This document shows, in pieces, positions 1-7,956 of a DNA stretch of 37,445 nucleotides. Each line of letters opens with the position of its first letter. The stretch's first letter is position 1. Source of the stretch: Actinomadura formosensis NBRC 14204 (GTDB lineage Bacteria; Actinomycetota; Actinomycetes; Streptosporangiales; Streptosporangiaceae); the NCBI RefSeq assembly GCF_001552155.1, contig NZ_BCQQ01000066.1, positions 1 through 37,445 on the forward strand. Reading direction: 5' to 3'. The notes below the pieces were generated by a model. It saw only the letters and a program-made list of their open reading frames with translations. It had not been told where the DNA came from and ran no database searches. A program made the position numbers and the translations under genes.

Positions 1-406
1 CCATCGCCTCCTCGAACGCGCCGTGGTGGGCGTAGTCGCGGGACTCCACGATGTGCCCGTTGCGGACGCGCAGGACGAAGATGTTGGGCACGACGAACTC
101 GCGCCCCGTCCCGGCGTTGCGTCCCGCGTACTCGAACTCCGCGATGATCACCTCGGGGTCGGCGGTCTCGTGGACGACGACGTTGCGGGCCGCCATCTCC
201 ACCGACAGGGTCTCCAGGCGGGCGAAGTTGCGGGCGAAGTGCTCGCGCAGCGCCGCACGGCCCTCCAGCCGCGAGGCGGGCTCGGCGAACGGGTGCACGA
301 CCACCGCGTCCTCCGCGTACAACTGCGGCAGCACCTCGAGCCGCCGCGCGGTCACCCCGTCGATCAGCCGCTGGAAGACGGCGCGGGGGCTGGCGAACTC
401 GGACAT
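1..406 (-). CDS. SnoaL-like / NTF2-fold small protein (3' end cut by window edge)
   Basis: The reading frame is open from the ATG at 406 to the window edge, giving 135 visible residues, which is close to the full length of a SnoaL/ketosteroid-isomerase-like protein. The start of the protein (MSEFASPRAVFQRLIDGVTA) and the pattern of an early helix, then AEDAVVVHPFAEP, and a late VVPNIFVLRVRNGHIVESRD strand pair are typical of the NTF2-like cone fold. Members are small enzymes or binding proteins acting on hydrophobic ligands; the substrate here cannot be read. The gene diverges from a TetR gene across 80 bp containing two palindromes, so repression by that TetR protein is likely (inference). 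Confidence 0.75.
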   Translation of the reverse strand, partial: MSEFASPRAVFQRLIDGVTARRLEVLPQLYAEDAVVVHPFAEPASRLEGRAALREHFARNFARLETLSVEMAARNVVVHETADPEVIIAEFEYAGRNAGTGREFVVPNIFVLRVRNGHIVESRDYAHHGAFEEAM

Positions 407-423
407 GACTCTCCCCTACAATC

Positions 424-466
424 GGAGTTTGGACTCCGGATGAGAAAATATGGAGTCCAGACTCCA
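424..466. promoter_or_regulatory. Paired palindromic operators between SnoaL-like gene and TetR gene
   Basis: Two related inverted repeats lie in the 80-bp divergent promoter region. Site 1 at 424-437 is GGAGTTTGGACTCC (arms GGAGT/ACTCC). Site 2 at 451-466 is TGGAGTCCAGACTCCA, with perfect 7-bp arms around CA. Their centres are 28 bp apart. They share the half-site GGAGT/ACTCC, which is the expected arrangement for a TetR-family dimer repressing both its own gene and its divergent target. Seen: the palindromes. Inferred: binding by the 487-1080 product. Confidence 0.7.
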
Positions 467-486
467 CTTGTCAACGGAAGGCCGCG

Positions 487-1080
487 ATGACATCACCCGC
501 GCCCGGCAGGCCGCCGCGCGCCGACGCCCTGCGCAACCGCGCCAAGGTGCTCGCCGCCGCCGAGGAGGTCTTCGCCGTCCAGGGGACCTCGGCCTCGACC
601 GAGGAGGTCGCGCGGAAGGCGGGGGTCGGGATCGGCACGGTGTTCCGGCACTTCCCGACCAAGGAGTCGCTGCTGGAGGCCGTGCTGGTCGCGCTGCTGG
701 AGCGGCTGGCGGGCGAGGCGGAGGAGCTGTGCTCGGCCGCCGATCCCGGCGAGGCGTTCTTCGGGTTCTTCTCCAGGGTGGTCGCGCAGTCGGCGGCCAA
801 GCAGGCCGTCACCGAGGCGCTGGCCGAGGCGGGCATCGACGCTCGCGGCGCCACCGGACGCGCCGGGCCCGGCCTGAAGGCGGCCCTCGGCACCCTGCTC
901 GCACGGGCGCAGAAGGCGGGCGCGGTCCGCGCCGACGTCGGCCCGGCCGAGGTGATGGGGCTGCTGGCCGGCATGGCGTACGCGGCCGGACGCGCCGGGG
1001 CCCGCGAGGACGTCCTGCGGATCGCCTTCGACGGGCTGCGGCCGCGCACCCGCCCGCAGCAGGCCGCCGCGCGCGGGTAG
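487..1080 (+). CDS. TetR/AcrR-family transcriptional regulator
   Basis: This 197-residue protein has an N-terminal helix-turn-helix at about residues 36-65 (TEEVARKAGVGIGTVFRHF), the family's recognition-helix region, followed by the usual all-helical ligand-binding part ending in a variable Arg/Ala-rich tail. The ATG at 487 is preceded by GGAAGG at a good distance. It is divergent from the SnoaL-like gene, with two matching palindromes in between, so it most likely represses itself and that gene and is released by a small hydrophobic ligand. The ligand is unknown. Confidence 0.88.
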   Translation: MTSPAPGRPPRADALRNRAKVLAAAEEVFAVQGTSASTEEVARKAGVGIGTVFRHFPTKESLLEAVLVALLERLAGEAEELCSAADPGEAFFGFFSRVVAQSAAKQAVTEALAEAGIDARGATGRAGPGLKAALGTLLARAQKAGAVRADVGPAEVMGLLAGMAYAAGRAGAREDVLRIAFDGLRPRTRPQQAAARG

Positions 1081-1086
1081 CGGGCG

Positions 1087-3096
1087 TCAGGCCGCCAGTT
1101 CCCCCGGGAGGTCGTCGCGGTGCAGGACCGTCAGGGAGGTGACCGCGCGGGTCAGCACGACGTACAGCCGGGCGAGGCCGCGCGCCTCGGCGGCGGCGAT
1201 GGCGGCGGGCTCGGCGACGATCACGTGGTCGTACTCCAGGCCCTTCGCCAGGGTCGCGGGGATGACGAGCAGCCGGGCGGTCCCGCCGGACCCGGGGCCG
1301 AGGACCTCGTGGTCCAGCCCGGCCGCCGCCAGCGCCGCCGCGTGCGCGCCGGCCTCGGCGTCCGGCACGATCAGCCCGACCGACCCCGGGCGGGCGAGGG
1401 TCTCACGGACGGTCTCGACGGTGGCGGGGAGCAGCTCGGCGACACGCCGCACCTCCAGCGCGCCGGCGCCCGGGCGCAGCGAACACGGCCGTTCCAGGCC
1501 GGGGGCGACGTGCGGGAGCAGGCGGGCGGCGTAGTCCAGGACGGTCCCCGGGACGCGGAAGCCGAGGGTCAGCTCGGTGACCTCCCCGTCCTGCCCGAGA
1601 TGGGCGAGGACCTCCTTCCATGAGCGGGCCGACCAGGCGGTCGTGCCCTGGGCGAGGTCGCCGAGGACGGTCGCCGACCCCGTCCCGCAGCGGCGGCCCA
1701 GCGCCCGGAGCTGCATCGCCGAGAGGTCCTGCGCCTCGTCCACGACCAGGTGGCCGAGCGAGGCGGTGCGCTCGATGAGGTCGTTCAGCTCGTCGAGGAG
1801 GGCGCGGTCGGCGGCGCTCCACCCGGCCGACCGGTGCGACCGCGGCGCCTTGGCCCACAGGATCGCGGCCTGCTCGTCCTCGTCCAGGACGCCCCTGGCC
1901 GCCCCGCGCAGGAAATCGGCGTCCGACAGCAGCCGGTGCAGCACCTGTTCGGCGGTCACCTTCGGCCACACCGCGTCGAGCACCTGCTTGACCGGGCGGC
2001 TCCGCGCGACCTGGTCCTGGACACGGTCGTCGGGCGCCTCGCCGCGCCGTTCCATCAGCACCAGGATCCGGTGGGCGAGCCGCTGCGCGAACGCGGCACG
2101 GCCGGCGCCGTAACGGGTCGTCTCGCGCAGCCCGGCGGCGATCTCGCGGACCTCGTGGGCGGCGAGCCGGTAACGGGCCGAGCCGCGGGTGACGACCAGC
2201 CCCTCCTCGGGTTTGCGGACGTGCAGCCACAGCGCCTTGCGGAGGACGTCCGCCATCCGCGCGTCGCCCTTGGCCGCCGCCACCGCCGCCGGCTCCTCCC
2301 CCAGCGGCGCGCCGAGCAGGTCGTCGATCGTGGCCTGCTCCACCCGGACCTCGCCGAGCGCGGGCAGCACCGCCGAGATGTAGGCGAGGAACGCCCGGTT
2401 CGGCCCGACGATCAGCACGCCGGAGCGCGACAGCCGCTCCCGGTGCGTGAACAGCAGGTAGGCGGCGCGGTGCAGGCCGACGGCCGTCTTGCCGGTGCCG
2501 GGCGCACCCTGCACGCAGACCGTGCTGGGCAGGTCGGCGCGGACGATCACGTCCTGCTCGGGCTGGATGGTGGCGACGATGTCGCGCATCGGGCCGGTCC
2601 GGGGACGTTCGATCTCCTCGGTGAGGATCCTGGACGGGCCGACGCCCGCGCCGTCGAGGGGCTCGTCCTCGAACGCGGTCAGCTCACCGCCCCGGAAGCC
2701 GAAGCGCCGCCGCAGCCGCCAGCCCATCGGGTCGGCGGGCCCGGCCTGGTAGAACGCCCGGGACACGGGGGCGCGCCAGTCGAGGACGAGCGGGCGTCCC
2801 TCGTCGCCGTCGTGGACGTGCCGCCGCCCCACGTACATGATCGCGGGCAGGTCGGGGCCGCCCGCGCCGCCGCGGTCCATCCGGCCGAAGAACAGCGGGG
2901 TGCCCGAGTGGTCGGCGAGGGCCGCGACCCGCCGGTCGAGCAGCGCCTCCAGGTACTGCCGGGACACCCGGTCGGCGGCGGCGTCGGCGGACAGGCTCTC
3001 GGCGTGCTCGCGCATCCGGCGCAGCGCGGCACGGGACTCGGCCAGGTGGGCGCGTTCGGCGGCGAGTATCTCCGATTCGTCGGGTTCGGCGGGCAT
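1087..3096 (-). CDS. helD: HelD-like RNA polymerase-associated superfamily 1 ATPase
   Basis: This 669-residue protein has the actinobacterial HelD layout. An N-terminal helical, probably coiled-coil segment (residues 8-60) is followed by Walker A GAPGTGKT at 197-204, Walker B/motif II VDEAQD at 452-457, and late UvrD-type motifs TLAKGLEYDHVIVAEP and LYVVLTRA. HelD proteins insert arms into the RNA polymerase channels and use ATP to release stalled polymerase; some actinobacterial members (HelR) protect against rifamycins. The ATG at 3096 follows GGAGG. No inverted repeat resembling a rifamycin-associated element is visible upstream (3097-3236), so a housekeeping recycling role is more likely than induced resistance (inference). 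UvrD/Rep helicase annotation is the common alternative name. Confidence 0.85.
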   Translation of the reverse strand: MPAEPDESEILAAERAHLAESRAALRRMREHAESLSADAAADRVSRQYLEALLDRRVAALADHSGTPLFFGRMDRGGAGGPDLPAIMYVGRRHVHDGDEGRPLVLDWRAPVSRAFYQAGPADPMGWRLRRRFGFRGGELTAFEDEPLDGAGVGPSRILTEEIERPRTGPMRDIVATIQPEQDVIVRADLPSTVCVQGAPGTGKTAVGLHRAAYLLFTHRERLSRSGVLIVGPNRAFLAYISAVLPALGEVRVEQATIDDLLGAPLGEEPAAVAAAKGDARMADVLRKALWLHVRKPEEGLVVTRGSARYRLAAHEVREIAAGLRETTRYGAGRAAFAQRLAHRILVLMERRGEAPDDRVQDQVARSRPVKQVLDAVWPKVTAEQVLHRLLSDADFLRGAARGVLDEDEQAAILWAKAPRSHRSAGWSAADRALLDELNDLIERTASLGHLVVDEAQDLSAMQLRALGRRCGTGSATVLGDLAQGTTAWSARSWKEVLAHLGQDGEVTELTLGFRVPGTVLDYAARLLPHVAPGLERPCSLRPGAGALEVRRVAELLPATVETVRETLARPGSVGLIVPDAEAGAHAAALAAAGLDHEVLGPGSGGTARLLVIPATLAKGLEYDHVIVAEPAAIAAAEARGLARLYVVLTRAVTSLTVLHRDDLPGELAA

Positions 3097-3251
3097 GCGG
3101 GCAGACCTCCGGCGGTGAGGAAGGGCAAGGGGAACCCACGACCCTATCGAGCCGGGAAAAGCGGCGCCCCCGATTTTCTCCGGCGCCGGACCCGCCCGCG
3201 GACGGTGCTTCGCCTTGCCGGGCGGGACCGCCCTGTGTGACGTTGGTACGC

Positions 3252-4055
3252 ATGGTGACTCTGAGTGGACGGTCCGCGTTGGTCACGGGAGCCTCCTCGG
3301 GCATCGGGGCGGTCGTCGCGGAGGCGCTCGCCGCCGCAGGCGCCCGGGTCGGGCTGGTGGCGCGGCGCGAGGACCGGCTCGACGAGGTCCTCAAGCGGTG
3401 CCGCCGGCACTCCCCCGGCTCGGCGATGTGGGCGGCGGACCTCGGCGACCTCGACGGGGTCGGCGCGCTGGCGGCGGCCGTGGAGCGCGAGTTCGGCGGC
3501 GTGGACGTGCTGGTGAACAACGCGGGGATGCCGAAGCGGCGCCGCGTCCAGGATCTGTCGCCCGCCGACACCGAGGAGGTGATGCGGCTGAACTACACCT
3601 CCCCGGTGCGGCTCACGCTCGCGCTGCTGCCCGGGATGATCGCGCGGGGGCACGGGCATCTGATCGCGATCGGGTCGGTCGCGGCCCGGCTCGGCCCGCC
3701 GCACGAGGCCGCCTACGCGGCCTCCAAGGCGGCGCTCACCGCGTTCTGGGAGAGCATGACGGTCGACCTGGACGGCACGGGCGTCCACGCCCACGTGATC
3801 CAGCCCGCGCTCATCTCCGGCACCGAACTGTTCACGCTGCCGGGCAACGAGCCGCCGCTCAGCGACCTGTCCGACGCGCTGCCGCCGCGGGAGGTCGCCG
3901 ACGCCGTCCTGGAGGTCCTGGAGAGCACCCGGTTCGAGCGGTACGTGCCGGGCTGGTTCGACGAGATGGCCTCCGGCAAGGCCGCCGACGTGGACGCGTT
4001 CATCACCGGTGTGAAGGAATGGACCCGCGACCGGCTGGAGCCGCCCACGCTCTGA
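3252..4055 (+). CDS. Classical short-chain dehydrogenase/reductase
   Basis: About 267 residues with the classical SDR motifs in order: cofactor loop TGASSGIG near residues 12-19, NNAG after the fourth strand, catalytic Ser in IAIGSVAARLG, and YxxxK as YAASK. The enzyme is an NAD(P)-dependent oxidoreductase of unknown substrate; the extended C-terminus (KEWTRDRLEPPTL) is typical of the larger SDR members. An in-frame GTG lies 15 bases upstream at 3237, so five extra residues are possible; neither start has a convincing ribosome site. It is divergent from the HelD-like gene and 112 bp before an ABC ATPase gene, with no evident functional link. Confidence 0.85.
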   Translation: MVTLSGRSALVTGASSGIGAVVAEALAAAGARVGLVARREDRLDEVLKRCRRHSPGSAMWAADLGDLDGVGALAAAVEREFGGVDVLVNNAGMPKRRRVQDLSPADTEEVMRLNYTSPVRLTLALLPGMIARGHGHLIAIGSVAARLGPPHEAAYAASKAALTAFWESMTVDLDGTGVHAHVIQPALISGTELFTLPGNEPPLSDLSDALPPREVADAVLEVLESTRFERYVPGWFDEMASGKAADVDAFITGVKEWTRDRLEPPTL

Positions 4056-4167
4056 GCCCGCGGATCCCGGCCGGGAGGCCGCCCCGAGGGGATTGCCGCC
4101 TCCGCCGCGCGTCAGTAGGGTGAGCCTCCGCCGGTGATCCACATCACAGTGAGCCGCGAGGTGGCGG

Positions 4168-5010
4168 ATGGCTGCTCCAGGGGGCCTTCGGGTCCGTGAC
4201 GTGACGGTCCGGTTCGGCGGGCTGACGGCCGTGGACGGCGCCGGGTTCACCGCCCCCTCCGGCGCGGTCACCGGGCTGGTCGGCCCGGACGGCGCCGGCA
4301 AGACGACACTGTGCGACGTGATCATCGGGGCGCGACGCCCGGCGGCGGGCACCGTCCACCTCGGCGACGCCGACCTGACCGGCAGCGCCGCGCGGGAGCG
4401 GGCCCGGCGCGGCATCGTCCGCGCGCCGCAGCGGCCGGGCGGGCACGGGTCGCCGACCGTCCGGGAGGCGGTGCGGGCCGCCGCCGCCAAGCACGCGATG
4501 ACGCGGGAGTACCCGGGGCGGACGGCGCGGGACCGGTGGCGGCTGCGCCGGGACGCCCGGCGGGACGCGGGCCGGCGCGCCGACGAGGCCCTCGCCCGGG
4601 TCGGCATCGAGGAGTACGCGGAGCAGTGCGCGCGGACGGCGCCGGCCGGCGTCGCGCTGCTCACCGGCCTGGCACGCGCTCTCACCGCCGAGCCGGCCGT
4701 GCTGCTGCTGGACGAGCCGTGGGCGGGCCTGCCGGTGCGGCGCGCCCGCGCGCTGGAGGTGCTGCTGCGCGACCTGGCCGCCGACGGCCTGGCGGTACTG
4801 GTGGCCGAGCGGGAACTGGACCCGGTGCTGGGCGTCTGCGACGTCCTGCACGTCCTGGACGGCGGCAGGGTGATCGCGGCGGGCGCGCCCGCGGAGGTCC
4901 GCGCCGATCCCCGGGTGCGGGAGGTCTACCGCGCCGGCCAGGCCGGCACCACGTGCCGATCCATGGCCGGGGCCGGTCCCCGGCGGGCGGGGCCGCCGCG
5001 GGCATCGTGA
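4168..5010 (+). CDS. Orphan LivG-like ABC ATPase with degenerate signature and switch loop
   Basis: This 280-residue protein aligns along its length with branched-chain amino acid (LivG-type) ATPases: Walker A GPDGAGKTT at 39-47, a Q-loop region (VRAPQRP) and Walker B VLLLDEPWAGL. Two key motifs are altered. The LSGGQ signature region reads TAPAGVALLTGLA, and the usual EH(D) switch histidine reads AEREL, giving Arg in place of His. No permease, second ATPase or binding protein lies nearby. It may be a non-transport ATPase, a decayed component or a partner for a system elsewhere. A low-complexity Arg/Pro/Ala tail follows residue 260. Confidence 0.75.
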   Translation: MAAPGGLRVRDVTVRFGGLTAVDGAGFTAPSGAVTGLVGPDGAGKTTLCDVIIGARRPAAGTVHLGDADLTGSAARERARRGIVRAPQRPGGHGSPTVREAVRAAAAKHAMTREYPGRTARDRWRLRRDARRDAGRRADEALARVGIEEYAEQCARTAPAGVALLTGLARALTAEPAVLLLDEPWAGLPVRRARALEVLLRDLAADGLAVLVAERELDPVLGVCDVLHVLDGGRVIAAGAPAEVRADPRVREVYRAGQAGTTCRSMAGAGPRRAGPPRAS

Positions 5011-5073
5011 TGATCCGGCGGCGCGTGCCGGCGGCACCCGGCGGCGCGATGGCCGGACCGGCGGAGCACAGGC

Positions 5074-5105
5074 GATAATGGGGGCCCGACCAGCACCCGG
5101 AGGAA
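5074..5105 (+). promoter_or_regulatory. Candidate -10 and ribosome site for TetR gene
   Basis: GATAAT at 5074-5079 resembles a -10 hexamer, and GGAGGAA at 5099-5105 is a strong Shine-Dalgarno sequence ten bases before the ATG at 5115, which fixes the start of the TetR gene. No clear -35 hexamer is seen at the expected distance. Confidence 0.4.
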
Positions 5106-5114
5106 CGACGACAC

Positions 5115-5681
5115 ATGGGCACCGCCGGACGTCCCGTGCGCGAGTCCCTGCTCGACGCCGCCGCCGGCCTGCTCGTGGAGCGCGGCTACCGGGCCCTGCG
5201 CATGCGGGACGTCGCGGAGGCCGCCGGGGTGAGCCGGCAGACCGTCTACAACGAGTTCGGCGACAAGTGGGGTCTCGCCCAGGCGGTCGTGGTCCGCGAC
5301 AACGAGCGCTATCTGGACGGCATCGACACGGTGCTGTCCGAGCACGACGACGTGTACTCCGCGGTGGTCGCGGCGGTGACCTACACCCTGCAGACGTCCG
5401 CGGACGACCAGCTGAAGAAGGCGGTGCTGACCGGCGCGGGCGGCGAGGAGATGCTCCCGCTGCTCACCACCCAGGCCGAGCCGGTGCTGTTCACCGCGAG
5501 CGCCCGCATCGCCGAGCACGCGCTGCGGCAGTGGCCCCACCTGGACCGCGACGCGCTCACCGAGGTCGCCGACGCGGCGGTGCGGCTGACGATGAGCCAC
5601 ATCATGCTGCCCTCCGGGCCATCGGAGACGTTCGCGCACTTCGTCGCCCGGCTGGTGACCCGCTACCTGGCCGTCCCCTGA
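5115..5681 (+). CDS. TetR-family transcriptional regulator
   Basis: A 188-residue TetR-type repressor with the DNA-binding region MRDVAEAAGVSRQTVYNEF at about residues 35-53 and an all-helical C-terminal half carrying a conserved-looking RLTMSHIMLPSGP segment. The ATG at 5115 has an excellent GGAGGAA ribosome site. The gene ends three bases before the 3' end of the convergent aldehyde dehydrogenase, so the two transcripts meet tail to tail. It may regulate the catabolic cluster at 5685-9737, but no matching palindrome was seen in front of that cluster, so the target is open. Confidence 0.85.
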   Translation: MGTAGRPVRESLLDAAAGLLVERGYRALRMRDVAEAAGVSRQTVYNEFGDKWGLAQAVVVRDNERYLDGIDTVLSEHDDVYSAVVAAVTYTLQTSADDQLKKAVLTGAGGEEMLPLLTTQAEPVLFTASARIAEHALRQWPHLDRDALTEVADAAVRLTMSHIMLPSGPSETFAHFVARLVTRYLAVP

Positions 5682-5684
5682 CCG

Positions 5685-7118
5685 TCACGGGACGGCGCTC
5701 TGGACATGGACGACCTTGACGGCCGTCATCTCGTCCAGCAGTTCGGGCCCGTAGCCGAAGCCGTGGCCGCTGGCGCGGCGCGGCGTGGCGGCACCGCCGG
5801 GGGCGCCGCCGAACACCGCGTTGATCTTCACGGTGCCGGTGTCCAGCGTGCGCCAGGCCGCCTGCGCGTGGGCCATGTCGCGGGTGAGGACGGTCGCGGC
5901 GAGGCCGTAGCGGGAGCGGCGCGCGGCGTTCAGGGCCTGCTCGAACGATGCCACGGTGCGGACGGGCGCGACGGGCCCGAACACCTCCTCGGTCATGATC
6001 GGCATGTGGTCGGTGCAGTGGGCGAGGACGGTGGCCGGGTAGAACGAGCCGGGCCCGGCGGGGATCTCCGCGCCGGCGAGGGGGCGCGCGCCGTCCGCGA
6101 TCGCCTTCTCGACGTGCTGGTGGACGTGGGTGCGGTGGCGTTCGTCGACCAGCGGGCCGAGCTCGGTGGTCACGTCCGCGCCGGGCCCCATCCGCAGGTT
6201 CCGGGCGCGCTCGGCGAGCGCATCCAGGAACGCACCGGCGATGGCCTCGTGCACGTAGACGCGTTCGACCGAGGTGCAGATCTGGCCGGCGTTGGCGAAG
6301 CACCCGATGGCGGCCTGGCCGGCGGCCCAGGAGGGGTCGACGCCGGCGTCCACGATCAGCGGGTCGGAGCCTCCGTTCTCCAGCAGGGTCTTGGCGCCCG
6401 TGCGGAGGGCGAGCTCGGCGATGCGGCGGCCCGTGGCGGTGGAGCCGACGTGGGCGACGACGTCCGCGACCGGGTGGCCGGCGAGGACCTCCCCCGTCTC
6501 ACCGCCGCCGGTGACCATGTTCAGGACGCCGCCGGGCAGGCATCCGGCCAGCAGCTCGGCGAGCAGGGCGCCGGTGTGCGGGGCCCGCTCGGACGGCTTG
6601 TGCACGACGGTGTTGCCGGTCACCAGGGCGGCGCCGATGAGGCCGCAGGCGATCGCGACCGGGTCGTTCCACGGCGTGATCACCGCGACGACGCCGCGCG
6701 GCTCGCGGACCGTGAAGTCGGCTGCGCCCCAGCCGCCCTGCAGGCTGCGCCCGCCGTGCAGGGGCCCCAGTTCGGCGTACCGGCGCAGCGCGGCCATGCC
6801 GGCCTCGACGCCGCCGAGCGCTTCGCCGGTCGGCTTGCCCATCTCGGCGGTCACCAGCGCGGCCAGCTCGTCCAGGCGCCCCTCCACCGCCCGGGCGGCG
6901 GCGTGCAGGGCCGCGCCCCGCTCGGCGGCCGGGGTGGACGCCCAGCCGGGCGCGGCGTCGCGGGCCGCGGCCATGGCCGTGTCCACGTCCGCCGGGGTCG
7001 AGACGGCCACCACCCCCAGCGGCTCGCCCGTCGCCGGGTCGGTCATCGTGAACACGTCCTCCCCGGTGCCCTGGCTCCACCGTCCACCGGCCAGCATCCA
7101 TCTGTCCCGCGGCCGCAT
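5685..7118 (-). CDS. NAD(P)-dependent aldehyde dehydrogenase
   Basis: This 477-residue protein is a full-length ALDH. It has the cofactor/active-site Asn region VITPWNDP (about 147-154), the HKPSE motif, GSTATGRR at the nucleotide loop, general base Glu247 in LLENGGSDP (ELGG in most relatives), and nucleophile Cys281 in NAGQICTSVE. It oxidises an aldehyde to its acid; the substrate cannot be read. The ATG at 7118 follows a strong purine-rich GGGAGGGGGAG. It is the last gene of a minus-strand cluster with an enoyl-CoA hydratase 52 bp upstream, an esterase and a C26 amidotransferase, suggesting that the four work in one catabolic route (inference). Confidence 0.92.
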   Translation of the reverse strand: MRPRDRWMLAGGRWSQGTGEDVFTMTDPATGEPLGVVAVSTPADVDTAMAAARDAAPGWASTPAAERGAALHAAARAVEGRLDELAALVTAEMGKPTGEALGGVEAGMAALRRYAELGPLHGGRSLQGGWGAADFTVREPRGVVAVITPWNDPVAIACGLIGAALVTGNTVVHKPSERAPHTGALLAELLAGCLPGGVLNMVTGGGETGEVLAGHPVADVVAHVGSTATGRRIAELALRTGAKTLLENGGSDPLIVDAGVDPSWAAGQAAIGCFANAGQICTSVERVYVHEAIAGAFLDALAERARNLRMGPGADVTTELGPLVDERHRTHVHQHVEKAIADGARPLAGAEIPAGPGSFYPATVLAHCTDHMPIMTEEVFGPVAPVRTVASFEQALNAARRSRYGLAATVLTRDMAHAQAAWRTLDTGTVKINAVFGGAPGGAATPRRASGHGFGYGPELLDEMTAVKVVHVQSAVP

Positions 7119-7170
7119 GGCGCTCCCCCTCCCGTGTCGGTGTCCGTCCGGTCGCCTACCCGGGCCGGGG

Positions 7171-7956
7171 CTACCCGAATCGGGGCGGGCGCTTCTCGCG
7201 GATCGCCGCGACGCCCTCCCGCACGTCCGGACCGGTGAACCCGAAGAACTCCATCGCCAGGGACGCGTCGAACGTCGGGCCCGCGAGCCGCAGCCAGTTG
7301 TTCAGCGCGTGCTTGGTCAGCGACAGCGCCTCGGCGGGGCCGGCGGCGAGCCGCCCGGCGATCTCCAGGGCGCGCTCGTGCACCTCGTCGTCGTCCACGC
7401 AGAGCGAGACCAGGCCGATCCGCTCGGCCTCCGCCCCGGTGAGGACGTCGTTGAGCAGCAGGTAGTACTTGGCCTTCGCCAGCCCGCACAGCAGCGGCCA
7501 TACGATCGCCGCGTGGTCGCCCGCCGCCACGCCGAGCCGCACATGGCCGTCGATGATCTTGGCGGTGCGGCCGGCGACGGAGATGTCGGCCAGCAGCGCC
7601 ACCGCGAGCCCCGCGCCCACCGCCGGGCCCTGCACCGCGCTGACCACCGGCTTCGAGCAGTTCAGCACGTTCATCACGATGTCGCGGGCCTCGCGCATGA
7701 TCCGGCGGCGCGCGGCGTGGTCGGTCATCATCTCCTCGATCATGGCGATGTCACCGCCGGCGGAGAACGCCGTCCCCTCGCCGCGCACGACGATCGCGCG
7801 GACGGCGTCGTCGGCGTCGGCGTCCCGCCAGATCTCCGCCAGTTCCCGGTGCCCGACCGTGTCGACCGCGTTGAGCTTGCCCGGCGTGCTGATCGTGACC
7901 CGGAGCACCCCGTCCGCCGCCCAGTCGATCCTCAGCCGCTCGTACCCGTCGTACAT
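7171..7956 (-). CDS. Enoyl-CoA hydratase/isomerase family protein
   Basis: A 261-residue crotonase-fold protein. The first oxyanion-hole segment is FSAGGDIAMIE and the second is VQGPAVGAGLAVALLADI, both in normal places. The usual second catalytic Glu region (canonically GxxPDGGG) is here GVAAGDHAAIV, so hydratase chemistry is not assured and another crotonase activity is possible. The ATG at 7956 lies inside the 3' end of the esterase gene (25-base overlap), which implies translational coupling. It acts on acyl-CoA intermediates in the cytoplasm. Confidence 0.88.
   Translation of the reverse strand: MYDGYERLRIDWAADGVLRVTISTPGKLNAVDTVGHRELAEIWRDADADDAVRAIVVRGEGTAFSAGGDIAMIEEMMTDHAARRRIMREARDIVMNVLNCSKPVVSAVQGPAVGAGLAVALLADISVAGRTAKIIDGHVRLGVAAGDHAAIVWPLLCGLAKAKYYLLLNDVLTGAEAERIGLVSLCVDDDEVHERALEIAGRLAAGPAEALSLTKHALNNWLRLAGPTFDASLAMEFFGFTGPDVREGVAAIREKRPPRFG

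Noticed and set aside
3097..3236. Possible rifamycin-associated element upstream of the HelD-like gene
   Set aside because: No 19-base-class inverted repeat is present; only short GC-rich repeats are seen.
4168..5010. Branched-chain amino acid transporter annotation
   Set aside because: No Liv permease, second ATPase or binding protein is adjacent and two catalytic motifs are altered, so naming it livG would overstate the evidence.
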